Below, in pieces: positions 53,712 through 60,862 of a DNA stretch of 64,000 nucleotides (its first letter is position 1; every line of letters begins with the position of its first letter). This DNA is from Nocardiopsis sp. N85 (GTDB lineage Bacteria; Actinomycetota; Actinomycetes; Streptosporangiales; Streptosporangiaceae). Location of the stretch: positions 248,001-312,000 of the forward strand of contig NZ_JARBUT010000006.1 of the NCBI RefSeq assembly GCF_028882275.1. The letters are read 5' to 3'. The notes below the pieces were generated by a model. It saw nothing but the letters and a program-made list of their open reading frames with translations, had not been told where the DNA came from and made no database searches. The position numbers were made by a program, and so were the translations under genes.

Positions 53712-54426
53712 TCACCGAGCCGGGCTCAGGCGACGGAGGCCCGAGCCCGAGCCCGGCGGCGAAACGGTGAGACCTCGGCCCCTTTCCTGTCCGACGCGGA
53801 TCGGACGTGCGCAGCGGCCCTCGTCGGCGACGTCGGCATCGGGTGCGAGGCTTGCGACCAGTGCCTCGGTGAGGGGCCCTGGAACAGGTCGTCCCACGGC
53901 AGTCGGGGCGATCGGGCGCTCATAGTAGTCCTGGAACTCGTTCCGGTGGTGCGCGGCCGGATCCGGACCCGTACAGCCCATGCAGCATCCACGAGGCGCC
54001 GTCGTCCACATCACCGGTGGCACCACTGCTCCACCCCGTGTCGCCGGTGCGCCACCACAGCAGGGCGGTCACGCCGAGTTCGTCGCCGACGAAGCCTGGC
54101 GCGGCAAAAAGGTCGGTGAACTTCTCTGGCAGGGCGTCGACGGTTCCCGGCGGGAATCACTCATCGTTGCCGTAGGGGCTAACCCGTGACTCATGGTAAA
54201 AGCAGCGGATGAGCCCGGCGGATTCCGAGAGCGCGATCGCGTAGTCGTCCCCTCCCCCGTTGTCCCGGGTCGCCAGGTCCCGCCCGAGCCTCCACCCCGG
54301 TGTGAAGGTGCACAGAAGGTACTCGGAGTCGGGAACGACGAGGAACTCCAACAGCGTCATCCTGCGGGCGATCTCGCGTACCACGGTGAGGTCGGGCAGG
54401 CGTCAGGCGATGTCGGAGGTGTCCAT
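53712..54426 (-). pseudogene. Decayed gene of unknown family: two in-frame TGA codons and a frameshift
   Basis: From ATG 54426 the minus strand reads MDTSDIA, a TGA at 54405-54403, then a convincing coding run (LLEFLVVPDSEYLLCTFTPG, DDYAIALSESAGLIRCFYHE) to a second TGA at 54159-54157. It resumes as FPPGTVDALPEKFTDLF, LGVTALLWWRTGDTGW and ASWMLHGLYG. Around 53970 the natural continuation (AAHHRNEFQDYYERPIAP, then ALVASLAPDADVAD) is in a frame one base away. Both stops fall where Trp would fit, so TGG-to-TGA changes are likely. I do not recognise the family. The three lesions together argue for real decay rather than sequencing error. The rest of 53661-54522 holds nothing else I can support. 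Confidence 0.7.
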
Positions 54427-54522
54427 GCGCACCATCTAAGCAGTCTTCGAGGACCGTTCCCGGCCGGGAACGACGACGGCCGCCCCCGATCGGGTAAGGA
54501 GAAGAGGAATCGAACCCTCCCC

Positions 54523-56574
54523 ATGACCCGCGCGAGCAAAGGAACCATGGACGATCCCTCCTTCTCCACCCCCTCCGAATACGGCAACGTCTCCAACGAG
54601 GTGACCGCTTCTTACATCTCCCGGCTGCTCCAGGCTCGGGACATTTACGGTGTCGTGTACTTCGGGGACGTCGAACACCTCCGCCCCCAGTCGCTCCCCA
54701 GCGCATACCAGGACTACCTGATGGAGGTCCACATCGCGCGTGACCGGGAGGAATACGACGCCTTCCGTGAGCTTGTCCGTGCCGAGAGGTTCGGGTACAT
54801 CGTGGGCGCGCCGGGCAACGGGCGAGAGATCACCGCCGTCGCGGTGCTCAGGTCTTGCGGATTCAACGTCGACACGATCCCCGTGGCCGATGGCGACGAA
54901 CGTCTCATCTCGCGCTCTCCGCACGCCAGGGGGCGAGGATACGTCCTTGATCTCTCTGATCTAGAAGGAGACGTCACAGAAGCACTCAGAGAGGTGGAAG
55001 GATTTCAGGAACGGGCGAACCGGGCGGGGGCAGCCGTCATCGTGATACTCCGGCCCACGCAGATCCCCCATGAACGACTCCTCTCTCGTCCTCTGAAGGT
55101 CTCGGCCACCGATGCCCTCACTGTTTTCTCCTCGCATCTGTTCCATCTCACCGGCCGGTCAGCCGAACCGTGGGCAGAAATCCCGGAGATCAAGGTGGCT
55201 CTGGACCGGGCGACCCCCGCCGACGCCGTGCGACTGGCCCGCGTCGCCTTGGAGGTCCTGTCAGAGGCGACCGACTTCCCGGAGTGGGTGGCGCTGACCC
55301 TGGCGGCCTACCGGAACTGGCAGGCGGAGCTGCGACGATGGTTCTCCGAGAACCGAGGTGAGGAGGGGATCTGGAACCGGGTTGTCCTGACCGCCACGGC
55401 CATGCTCGAAGGTCTTTCCGTGACTTCGGTGCTCACCGCAGCCGACACCCTCGCCGAGCATTTCAGGGTGCCCTCCGGGCGTTCCGGCGGGATCGCCGGA
55501 ACCGGAGTGGACGAGGCGTTGGAACGGATCGACGCCATGCACGAGAACGGCGAGCGAGTCCGGTTCAACCGGCCCGATTACGCCGACGCGGTCATGGATC
55601 ACCTTTGGTCGCAGCACCCGCTCACCAGGAAGAGGGTACTGGCCTGGAGTGAGGCGCTCATCCTTGGAAACACGGGCGATCACTCAGTCGTCCTGGCCGA
55701 TTGCTGGTCCCGGTTCGTGATTCGACACCGGGATGAGGCGCTGGCAAACGAGGTCTTCAACTCTTGGGTGAAGAAATCGGGCACCGCCGATGCCGCAGCC
55801 CGGTTCGCGGCGCGCATCGTGACCGTGCCGGGTTTCGGAAGGAGGATGCGACGCCGTCTCTACGAGGCCGCGAAGAGCCCCGACCAAACGCAGGCCCGTG
55901 TCATCGCGCGCACCTGCGTGGAGCTCGGGGCGGTAGACCCCGGGGCAGCCCTGGTGCGGTTGCGCAGACTGGCCGACACCGAGGACGAACGTATCCGGGC
56001 CGAAGTCCACAACGCCCTGACACGTCTGGCAGCCGCCTCTGACGAGGGCTGGTCGGCGATCATGACCGAGGTCGTGTCCTGGACGGGGACGGAGGGCTCC
56101 CGGGCACGCACGGCCCTCACCTTCATTGTCCGTGTTCTCTCCGCCGAAGAGACCGACGATCCCGGGCGTGCGGGCGCCCCGAGCGCGCTTGTGGCCCTAT
56201 CCGACGCCGCCGAGCGGAGCGGCGACACGGCGGATGAAATGTACACCACGCTGAAACACCTGTGGCGGGTGGTCATGGACTGCGGCGACGATGATCTGGA
56301 CCTGGTATCAGTGGCCGCTCGACCATGGATCGCCCAGGTCTTGGAGGAAAGGACGCTCCGGAACTACGCGATCGGCGTCCTCTTTCATGCCGCCCGCGGC
56401 CCCGAGGAGAGCACCGACCCCGAGATCAGTCAGCGCATCGTGACGATGACACGGGCGATCGAGATTTGGTGCGCCGATCACGCGGACAGGTTCGATCGGA
56501 CCGAGCCGATCGTCTACGACCTCCACAGTCTGTTACACGAGGCGCGGTTTCGCCACCGCCCTTCCCACTGGTGA
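54523..56574 (+). CDS. RDI-motif protein with degenerate P-loop and large helical domain (possible conflict-system protein)
   Basis: 683 residues from ATG 54523; ATG 54547, with AAAGGA just upstream, is an equally possible start. The N-terminus contains NEVTASYISRLLQARDIYGV, matching the N-E-[IV]..VIQARDIxG motif found at the front of many actinomycete NTPase and effector proteins. Next comes a P-loop-like YIVGAPGNGREITAV in which the GKT/S lysine is Arg and the Thr/Ser is Glu, and a strand VLDLSDLEGD at the Walker B position. From about residue 220 to the end the chain is mainly helical, with HEAT/ARM-like pairs (DERIRAEVHNALTRLAAASD). No membrane helix is seen. Codon use is less GC-biased than in the neighbours, suggesting lateral acquisition. 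Function unknown; ATP hydrolysis is doubtful. Confidence 0.72.
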   Translation: MTRASKGTMDDPSFSTPSEYGNVSNEVTASYISRLLQARDIYGVVYFGDVEHLRPQSLPSAYQDYLMEVHIARDREEYDAFRELVRAERFGYIVGAPGNGREITAVAVLRSCGFNVDTIPVADGDERLISRSPHARGRGYVLDLSDLEGDVTEALREVEGFQERANRAGAAVIVILRPTQIPHERLLSRPLKVSATDALTVFSSHLFHLTGRSAEPWAEIPEIKVALDRATPADAVRLARVALEVLSEATDFPEWVALTLAAYRNWQAELRRWFSENRGEEGIWNRVVLTATAMLEGLSVTSVLTAADTLAEHFRVPSGRSGGIAGTGVDEALERIDAMHENGERVRFNRPDYADAVMDHLWSQHPLTRKRVLAWSEALILGNTGDHSVVLADCWSRFVIRHRDEALANEVFNSWVKKSGTADAAARFAARIVTVPGFGRRMRRRLYEAAKSPDQTQARVIARTCVELGAVDPGAALVRLRRLADTEDERIRAEVHNALTRLAAASDEGWSAIMTEVVSWTGTEGSRARTALTFIVRVLSAEETDDPGRAGAPSALVALSDAAERSGDTADEMYTTLKHLWRVVMDCGDDDLDLVSVAARPWIAQVLEERTLRNYAIGVLFHAARGPEESTDPEISQRIVTMTRAIEIWCADHADRFDRTEPIVYDLHSLLHEARFRHRPSHW

Positions 56575-57367
56575 ACGACGACGGCCACCGGTCCCGACGC
56601 GGGGAGGGCGGCCGTCGGAAGGAGGGGGTCGGCCCCGAGCGGCGGGGATGACGCTGCCGCCGAACTCCTCCTCGATGAACGCTGCGGTCTCCGGGGAGGT
56701 GAGCAGCTCCACCAAGGTGGTGATGCGCGGATCGTCGACGTCGTCGGCGCGGGCGACCAGGACGTTCACGTACGGGTTGTCGTCGAAGGCCTCCAGGAGG
56801 ATGGAGTCCTCCTCGAAGTCCAAACCCGCCTCTCGGACGTAGTCGTTGTTGACGATCGCCGCGCCGACGTCGTCGAGCGGGCGCGGCGACTGGGCCGCCT
56901 CGACCTCGCGGAACACCAGGTCCTCGGGGTCGTCCTCGATGTCGGACAGGGAAAAGGTCGCCGCGTCGGCGCCCTCGGGCAGTTCCTTAACCGCGTCGAC
57001 GGTGTGGGAGTACAGACCCAGCGGCGGCAGGTAGACCTTCGACGGCGACCAGGTCGGTGCCGTTGTCCTCGTTGCACTCCACCAGGAACAGCTCGTGCCG
57101 GTAGAGGTCGACATCGAGCCAGCCCTCGGCGAGGGCGGCGTTGGGGGCGATGTAGTCGGAGTACTCGACGATCTCCAGGTCGAGTCCGGTGTCGGCGGCC
57201 GGTTCGGCGTCGATGAAGTTCAGGATGTCGCCGGCGGGGACGGCCCTCGCGCCGACGGTCAGCCGCTCGGTCCCTTCCGCAGGCTCGGCCGCATTCTCGG
57301 AGGGGGCGCCGCAGGCGGTCGCCGCCAAGAGGAGCGCGGCGGGAACGGCGAGGGAGGGACGGCACAT
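56533..57367 (-). pseudogene. MetQ/NlpA-family methionine-binding lipoprotein, frameshifted
   Basis: The first frame (from ATG 57367) gives a lipoprotein signal (ALLLAATAC), TVGARAVPAGDILNFI and YSDYIAPNAALAEGWLDVDL up to LVAVEG at about 57045. The rest of the protein is one base further on: KVYLPPLGLYSHTVDAVKEL, AIVNNDYVREAGLD, NPYVNVLVAR and FGGSVIPAA. A one-base insertion (or two-base deletion) near 57040-57050 explains it. Beyond VIPAA, where MetQ proteins normally end, the frame continues about 35 residues into low-quality sequence to 56533, so the native stop also seems lost. No metN or metI genes are adjacent, so it would be an orphan binding protein. Confidence 0.78.
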
Positions 57368-57528
57368 CGTGGGGTCCTCTGCACAGTGGCAGGCGCAGGG
57401 GTGTCACCCGTGCATTTCCTAGTCAATCGACCTTAAATGAGGGCTATCCACTTTTGCGACACTCTGCAACAAAAGGCATGCCATTGAACTTTCCCGACCC
57501 CACTACGGCCACCGCGGTGTCCGGGCAC

Positions 57529-59907
57529 TCACAGGGCCTCCCGCCGCTGGAGGTAGGAGAAGGCCCCCCACCCCGGCAGTACCGGAAGCCAGAACGTGAG
57601 CACCCGGAACAGGAGCACCGCGGACAGCGCCATCGACGTCGGCACACCCGCCACCGCGGTGAGCCCGCCGATGAGCGCCGCCTCCACCGCGCCCAGACCG
57701 CCGGGGGTGGGCGCGGCCGAACCGATCGCGTTCCCCGCCAGGAAGACCACGGCGACCGCGACCAGGCTCACCTGGAGGGAGGCCGGGGTGAACGCCAGCA
57801 CCGAGAAGTACAGGCACAGCACGAACGCCACGGTGAGCAGCAGGGTCCCGCCCAGACCGAGCGCCAGGGCCCTGGGCCGTTGCAGGGTGTCCAGCAGCCG
57901 GGGCAGCACCCCGCGCAGGTAGGGGCGGGTCCGGTCGGTGATGGCCCCGCGCAGCCGGGGCGACAGCAGCACGAAGGCCACGACCAGGGTGACCGCGATG
58001 CTGATGATCACCACCGTCGGCGAGGGGGTGAACCCGGTCCAGTACGAGGCCCCGGTCAGATAGGCGCACACCAACAGCAGCGGCACGTGCACCAGGAACC
58101 CCACCAACTGGGTGAGCCCCACCGCGGACAGGGCCAGCGACGTGGGCGCCCCGGCCTTGACGACGAACCGGGTGTTGATCGCGATCGACCCCAGCCCGGC
58201 GGGGGCTGCGATGCGCACGAACGACGCCGCGTACTGCACCATGACCGTGCGCCACCAGGGCAGCCTCAGGGGCGTGAACCCCATCAGCACCATGGCGGCG
58301 GCGACCATGCAGAGGGTGGCCATCGCCAGCGCGGCCAGGGTCCATCCGGGGTCGGCCTGTCCGACGCTGCTAAGGTTCACGCCGGCGAGCTGGTAGAGCA
58401 GGACCAGGCCCACGACCGTGACGACGATGCCGCTGACCACGGCGCGCGGCCGCATCCGCTCCACCCGCGCCGTCTCGACCGGGGCCTCGGGGGCGACCTC
58501 GGTGATCGCGTTCCGCACCCGACCCATGAGCTCCTTGTCGGCGCGCAGGGCCCGGCGCAGGGGGTAGGGCAGCCCGGGCGGTTGCAGGAACGGCAGGATG
58601 GCGGCGGTCGCGGGCACCCCGAGTGCGCGCGCGGCGGAGGCGACGGCGCGCTCGGCACCCACCCGGGTGGCCAGCAGGGCGACCAGGGCGGCGTTGTCCA
58701 GGGAGACCGTGAGCGGAGGCGCGGCCACCGCCCCCCGGCCCACCCCGGTGAGCACGGCCTCCCCGGTCCCCCGGCCCACGCCGACCGTGGCCCCGTGCAG
58801 GTCGCCGTGGGAGATGCGGTGACGGTGGATCCGCCGGAGGGCCTCCCAGAAGCGGTCGAGCAGGTCGTCGGTGAGGTCCCCGTCGGCCAGATCGTCGACG
58901 GGGAGGATCTCGGGGAGCTCACGGACCAGCAGAACGGTACCGGGGCCGAGTTCGCCCACCGCGAGGATCCGCGGGGTCGCCACCCCGGCATCGCGCACCG
59001 CGTGCCCCATGAGGGCGGCGTGCTCGGCACGGCGGCGCACCCCGTAGAGGATGCGGGGGGCGAAGGGGCCGCGCAGCAGCACCAGGTCGCGCAGCCTCCG
59101 CCAGAACCCGGCGGTGTTCTCGGAGGCGAGCACGATGGCCTCGACCCGGCGGCCGTCGGCCAGTTCCACCAGATGGCGGGGATCGCCCTCGGCGTCGTTC
59201 CCGGCCGGGGAGACGCCGACGGGGTCCAGGCCGAACCGGCGCAGTTCGGTGGTCAGCCGCCCGTCCGCGGGGGGCGCGGCGGCCTCACCGACGGCGTACC
59301 GGACGAGTACCGCGCACGTCACACCGATCATGACCGTCAGCACGAGGGCGAGCGGGCTGGTGACCCCGGCCAGCAGGGCGCACACGGCGGCGGTGCCGGA
59401 GGCCGTCCACAGCAGGGAGCGCACCCGGGGCTGACCGGCGGGCATGGTGAGACCGAAGGCGAGGGCCGCGGCGACGTAGCCGAGGGCGGCGCCGGTGAAG
59501 AGGTCGCGCGGAGGGAGGGGGATGCCCGGTACGAGCTCGTCGGAGCCGATGAGCGAGAACAGCAGCTCGTTGATCAGGGAGGTGAGGGCGTACGCGGTGA
59601 CGGCGGCGACGCTCACCCGGAGCAGGTCGCGCGGGGCGCCGCCGAAGAGGATGCGCAGCGTCGAGTAGCAGACCAGCAGGATGAGGGCGAGGTTGGCGCC
59701 CAGCGCGGCGAGGAAGAGCGGACCGGCGGGCAGCAGGGAGCGCAGGCCGGTGGAATCGACGTCACCGTCGGTGACCACGCCCACCACGAGCAGGGTGACC
59801 GCGATCGCGCCCAGTCCACAGGCGCCCACGAGGAGGTCGACGGGTCTGCGCGGCGCGCGTACGGCGCTGGGACCCGGGCGGGGGGTCTCCGTGTCGGTTC
59901 TCGTCAC
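57529..59907 (-). CDS. YbhN/UPF0104-type lysylphosphatidylglycerol-synthase-like membrane protein with kinase-like module
   Basis: 792 residues. Residues about 20-220 carry several membrane helices, including FLAALGANLALILLVCYSTL. Residues about 225-440 form a cytoplasmic kinase-like region with RISHGDLHGATVGV, which matches the catalytic loop HGDLH of APH/RIO/ABC1-type kinases, though the DFG-like position is not clear. Residues about 480-780 are the flippase-like transmembrane domain shared with the membrane part of MprF (motifs FVRIAAPAGLGSIAINTRF and NAIGSAAPTPGGLGAVEAAL). No aminoacyl-transferase C-terminal domain follows, so lysine transfer is not expected. Similar fusions occur in actinobacteria; lipid translocation is an inference. 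ATG 59907 begins just after the ribosomal operon terminator. Confidence 0.85.
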   Translation of the reverse strand: MTRTDTETPRPGPSAVRAPRRPVDLLVGACGLGAIAVTLLVVGVVTDGDVDSTGLRSLLPAGPLFLAALGANLALILLVCYSTLRILFGGAPRDLLRVSVAAVTAYALTSLINELLFSLIGSDELVPGIPLPPRDLFTGAALGYVAAALAFGLTMPAGQPRVRSLLWTASGTAAVCALLAGVTSPLALVLTVMIGVTCAVLVRYAVGEAAAPPADGRLTTELRRFGLDPVGVSPAGNDAEGDPRHLVELADGRRVEAIVLASENTAGFWRRLRDLVLLRGPFAPRILYGVRRRAEHAALMGHAVRDAGVATPRILAVGELGPGTVLLVRELPEILPVDDLADGDLTDDLLDRFWEALRRIHRHRISHGDLHGATVGVGRGTGEAVLTGVGRGAVAAPPLTVSLDNAALVALLATRVGAERAVASAARALGVPATAAILPFLQPPGLPYPLRRALRADKELMGRVRNAITEVAPEAPVETARVERMRPRAVVSGIVVTVVGLVLLYQLAGVNLSSVGQADPGWTLAALAMATLCMVAAAMVLMGFTPLRLPWWRTVMVQYAASFVRIAAPAGLGSIAINTRFVVKAGAPTSLALSAVGLTQLVGFLVHVPLLLVCAYLTGASYWTGFTPSPTVVIISIAVTLVVAFVLLSPRLRGAITDRTRPYLRGVLPRLLDTLQRPRALALGLGGTLLLTVAFVLCLYFSVLAFTPASLQVSLVAVAVVFLAGNAIGSAAPTPGGLGAVEAALIGGLTAVAGVPTSMALSAVLLFRVLTFWLPVLPGWGAFSYLQRREAL

Positions 59908-59994
59908 CCCACCAGCCTGCCCGACCCGGAGAGCGTTCGGGCACCGGGACGATGGCGTTTCGCCCAGTCCGTTTCCCGGTCCGGGAAGGACGAA

Positions 59995-60023
59995 GGGGCG
60001 TCGGAGACCTCTCCCGACGCCCC
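59995..60023 (-). terminator. Terminator hairpin of the rpmG-rpmE2-rpmF operon
   Basis: GGGGCGTCGG (59995-60004) pairs perfectly with CCGACGCCCC (60014-60023) over a 9-base loop, 16 bases beyond the rpmF stop on the minus strand. Confidence 0.7.
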
Positions 60024-60038
60024 GTGGCCGACGCGGTT

Positions 60039-60209
60039 CTAGGCCGGCGGGGGCAGCAGCCCGCGCCGGTAGGCCGGGATCAGGTTGCGCGGCACGCGGT
60101 ACTCACGGCCCTCCAGGGTGATGGGCACCAGGTCGGGGACCTCGGCCCGCCACTGCGAGCGGCGCTTGCGGGTGTTGGAGCGCGACATCCTGCGCTTGGG
60201 TACGGCCAT
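60039..60209 (-). CDS. rpmF: Large ribosomal subunit protein bL32, cysteine-free paralogue
   Basis: 56-residue protein starting [20 protein letters not shown] and ending [12 protein letters not shown]. The MAVPKRRxSRSxTRxRRSQW pattern is diagnostic of bL32. The zinc ribbon cysteines of the zinc-binding form are absent, so this is the C-minus form. It is the last gene of a three-gene operon with bL31 type B and bL33, all without zinc motifs, downstream of a Zur-like operator. Together they allow ribosomes to spare zinc under limitation. The start at 60209 is followed closely by the family's first motif. Confidence 0.95.
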   Translation of the reverse strand: MAVPKRRMSRSNTRKRRSQWRAEVPDLVPITLEGREYRVPRNLIPAYRRGLLPPPA

Positions 60210-60263
60210 CGTGTTCCTCTCCTCGGGGAGGGGCGCCGGGAACGGCCCCCGGCGCCCCGATCG

Positions 60264-60506
60264 TCACTTGCCGTAGCGGCGCTTGAAGCGCTCGACGCGG
60301 CCGGCGGTGTCCACGACGCGGGCGTTGCCCGTGTAGAACGGGTGGCTCGCGCTGGAGATCTCGACGTCGATCAGCGGGTAGGTGTTCCCGTCCTCCCACT
60401 CGATGGTCTTCTCGCTGTTCAGCGTGGACCGGGTGAGGATCGCGAAATCACCGGCCCGATCGCGGAAGACGACGGGTCGGTAGTCGGGGTGGATACCGGT
60501 CTTCAT
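60264..60506 (-). CDS. rpmE2: Large ribosomal subunit protein bL31 type B
   Basis: 80 residues, [20 protein letters not shown] to the end [11 protein letters not shown]. The motif [20 protein letters not shown] is characteristic. The zinc-binding CxxC of type A bL31 is missing, and the length of about 80 plus the HPDYRPVVF start are type B features. It lies 25 bases downstream of rpmG and 54 upstream of rpmF. Type B bL31 replaces the zinc form when Zur repression is lifted. Confidence 0.95.
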   Translation of the reverse strand: MKTGIHPDYRPVVFRDRAGDFAILTRSTLNSEKTIEWEDGNTYPLIDVEISSASHPFYTGNARVVDTAGRVERFKRRYGK

Positions 60507-60531
60507 GTCCGTGTTCCCTTCCGGGGGTGGG

Positions 60532-60696
60532 TCAGCGCTCTTCCCTGAAGTCGACGTGGCGGCGGACCACCGGGTCGTACTTGCGCAGGGTGAGGCGGTC
60601 GGGGGTGTTGCGCCGGTTCTTGCGCGTCACATAGGTGTAGCCGGTTCCGGCGGTGGACTTGAGCTTGATGATGGGGCGGAGCTCATTGCGTGCCAT
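60532..60696 (-). CDS. rpmG: Large ribosomal subunit protein bL33, cysteine-free paralogue
   Basis: 54 residues, [20 protein letters not shown] followed by [20 protein letters not shown]. The motifs [18 protein letters not shown] and KYDP are diagnostic of bL33, and no CxxC pairs are present. It is the first gene of the operon. A purine-rich GAAGGAGAG lies 8-16 bases before the ATG, and a 25-base palindrome resembling a Zur box is centred 45 bases upstream. Confidence 0.95.
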   Translation of the reverse strand: MARNELRPIIKLKSTAGTGYTYVTRKNRRNTPDRLTLRKYDPVVRRHVDFREER

Positions 60697-60728
60697 GGGA
60701 CCTCTCCTTCACGTTCCGCACCTAGCAA

Positions 60729-60753
60729 GGAAATGATAACCGTTTTTATTTCC
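60729..60753. promoter_or_regulatory. Zur-like operator upstream of rpmG
   Basis: A 25-base palindrome: left half GGAAATGATAAC, centre C60741, right half GTTTTTATTTCC (10 of 12 positions complementary). The A/T-rich sequence with ATGATAAC resembles actinobacterial Zur boxes (TGATAATCATTATCA-type). Its place 33 bases before a cysteine-free ribosomal protein operon fits zinc-dependent repression. Confidence 0.7.
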
Positions 60754-60796
60754 TCAGCGCGACGCGAGGCCGCAATGCACAACAGCGCACACTTAT

Positions 60797-60824
60797 TGTG
60801 GTTATCTCATTACTGATAGTGACA
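60797..60824. promoter_or_regulatory. Second imperfect palindrome in the rpmG-phoX divergent region
   Basis: TGTGGTTATC (60797-60806) and GATAGTGACA (60815-60824) match as inverted repeat at 7 of 10 positions. The plus-strand TTATTG (60793-60798) and TAGTGA (60817-60822) with 18 bases between could be the phoX promoter, which this element would cover. Confidence 0.35.
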
Positions 60825-60862
60825 TTCGTCGCGCGTGCGACACACTCCGGCCTGGAGGGGAC

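Noticed and set aside
53980..54189. 69-codon plus-strand ORF
   Set aside because: It is antisense to the recognisable remains of the decayed minus-strand gene and has no domain or ribosome-binding site.
53712..54426. Reassignment of TGA to Trp
   Set aside because: TGA is used as a normal stop for most intact genes in the window, including overlapping ATGA junctions, so the two internal TGA codons indicate decay.
54193..54522. N-terminal extension of the RDI-motif protein
   Set aside because: The extension overlaps the decayed minus-strand gene, reads as low-quality Gly/Arg/Pro sequence, and better starts exist at 54523 and 54547.
57368..57528. SAM riboswitch before the MetQ pseudogene
   Set aside because: No multi-stem S-box-like arrangement could be recognised; only a tiny GGGTG-T-CACCC hairpin is present.
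57454..60042. 862-codon plus-strand open frame
   Set aside because: It lies opposite the YbhN-like gene, whose membrane helices and HGDLH motif are convincing. The plus frame is low-complexity Gly/Arg/His/Gln sequence.
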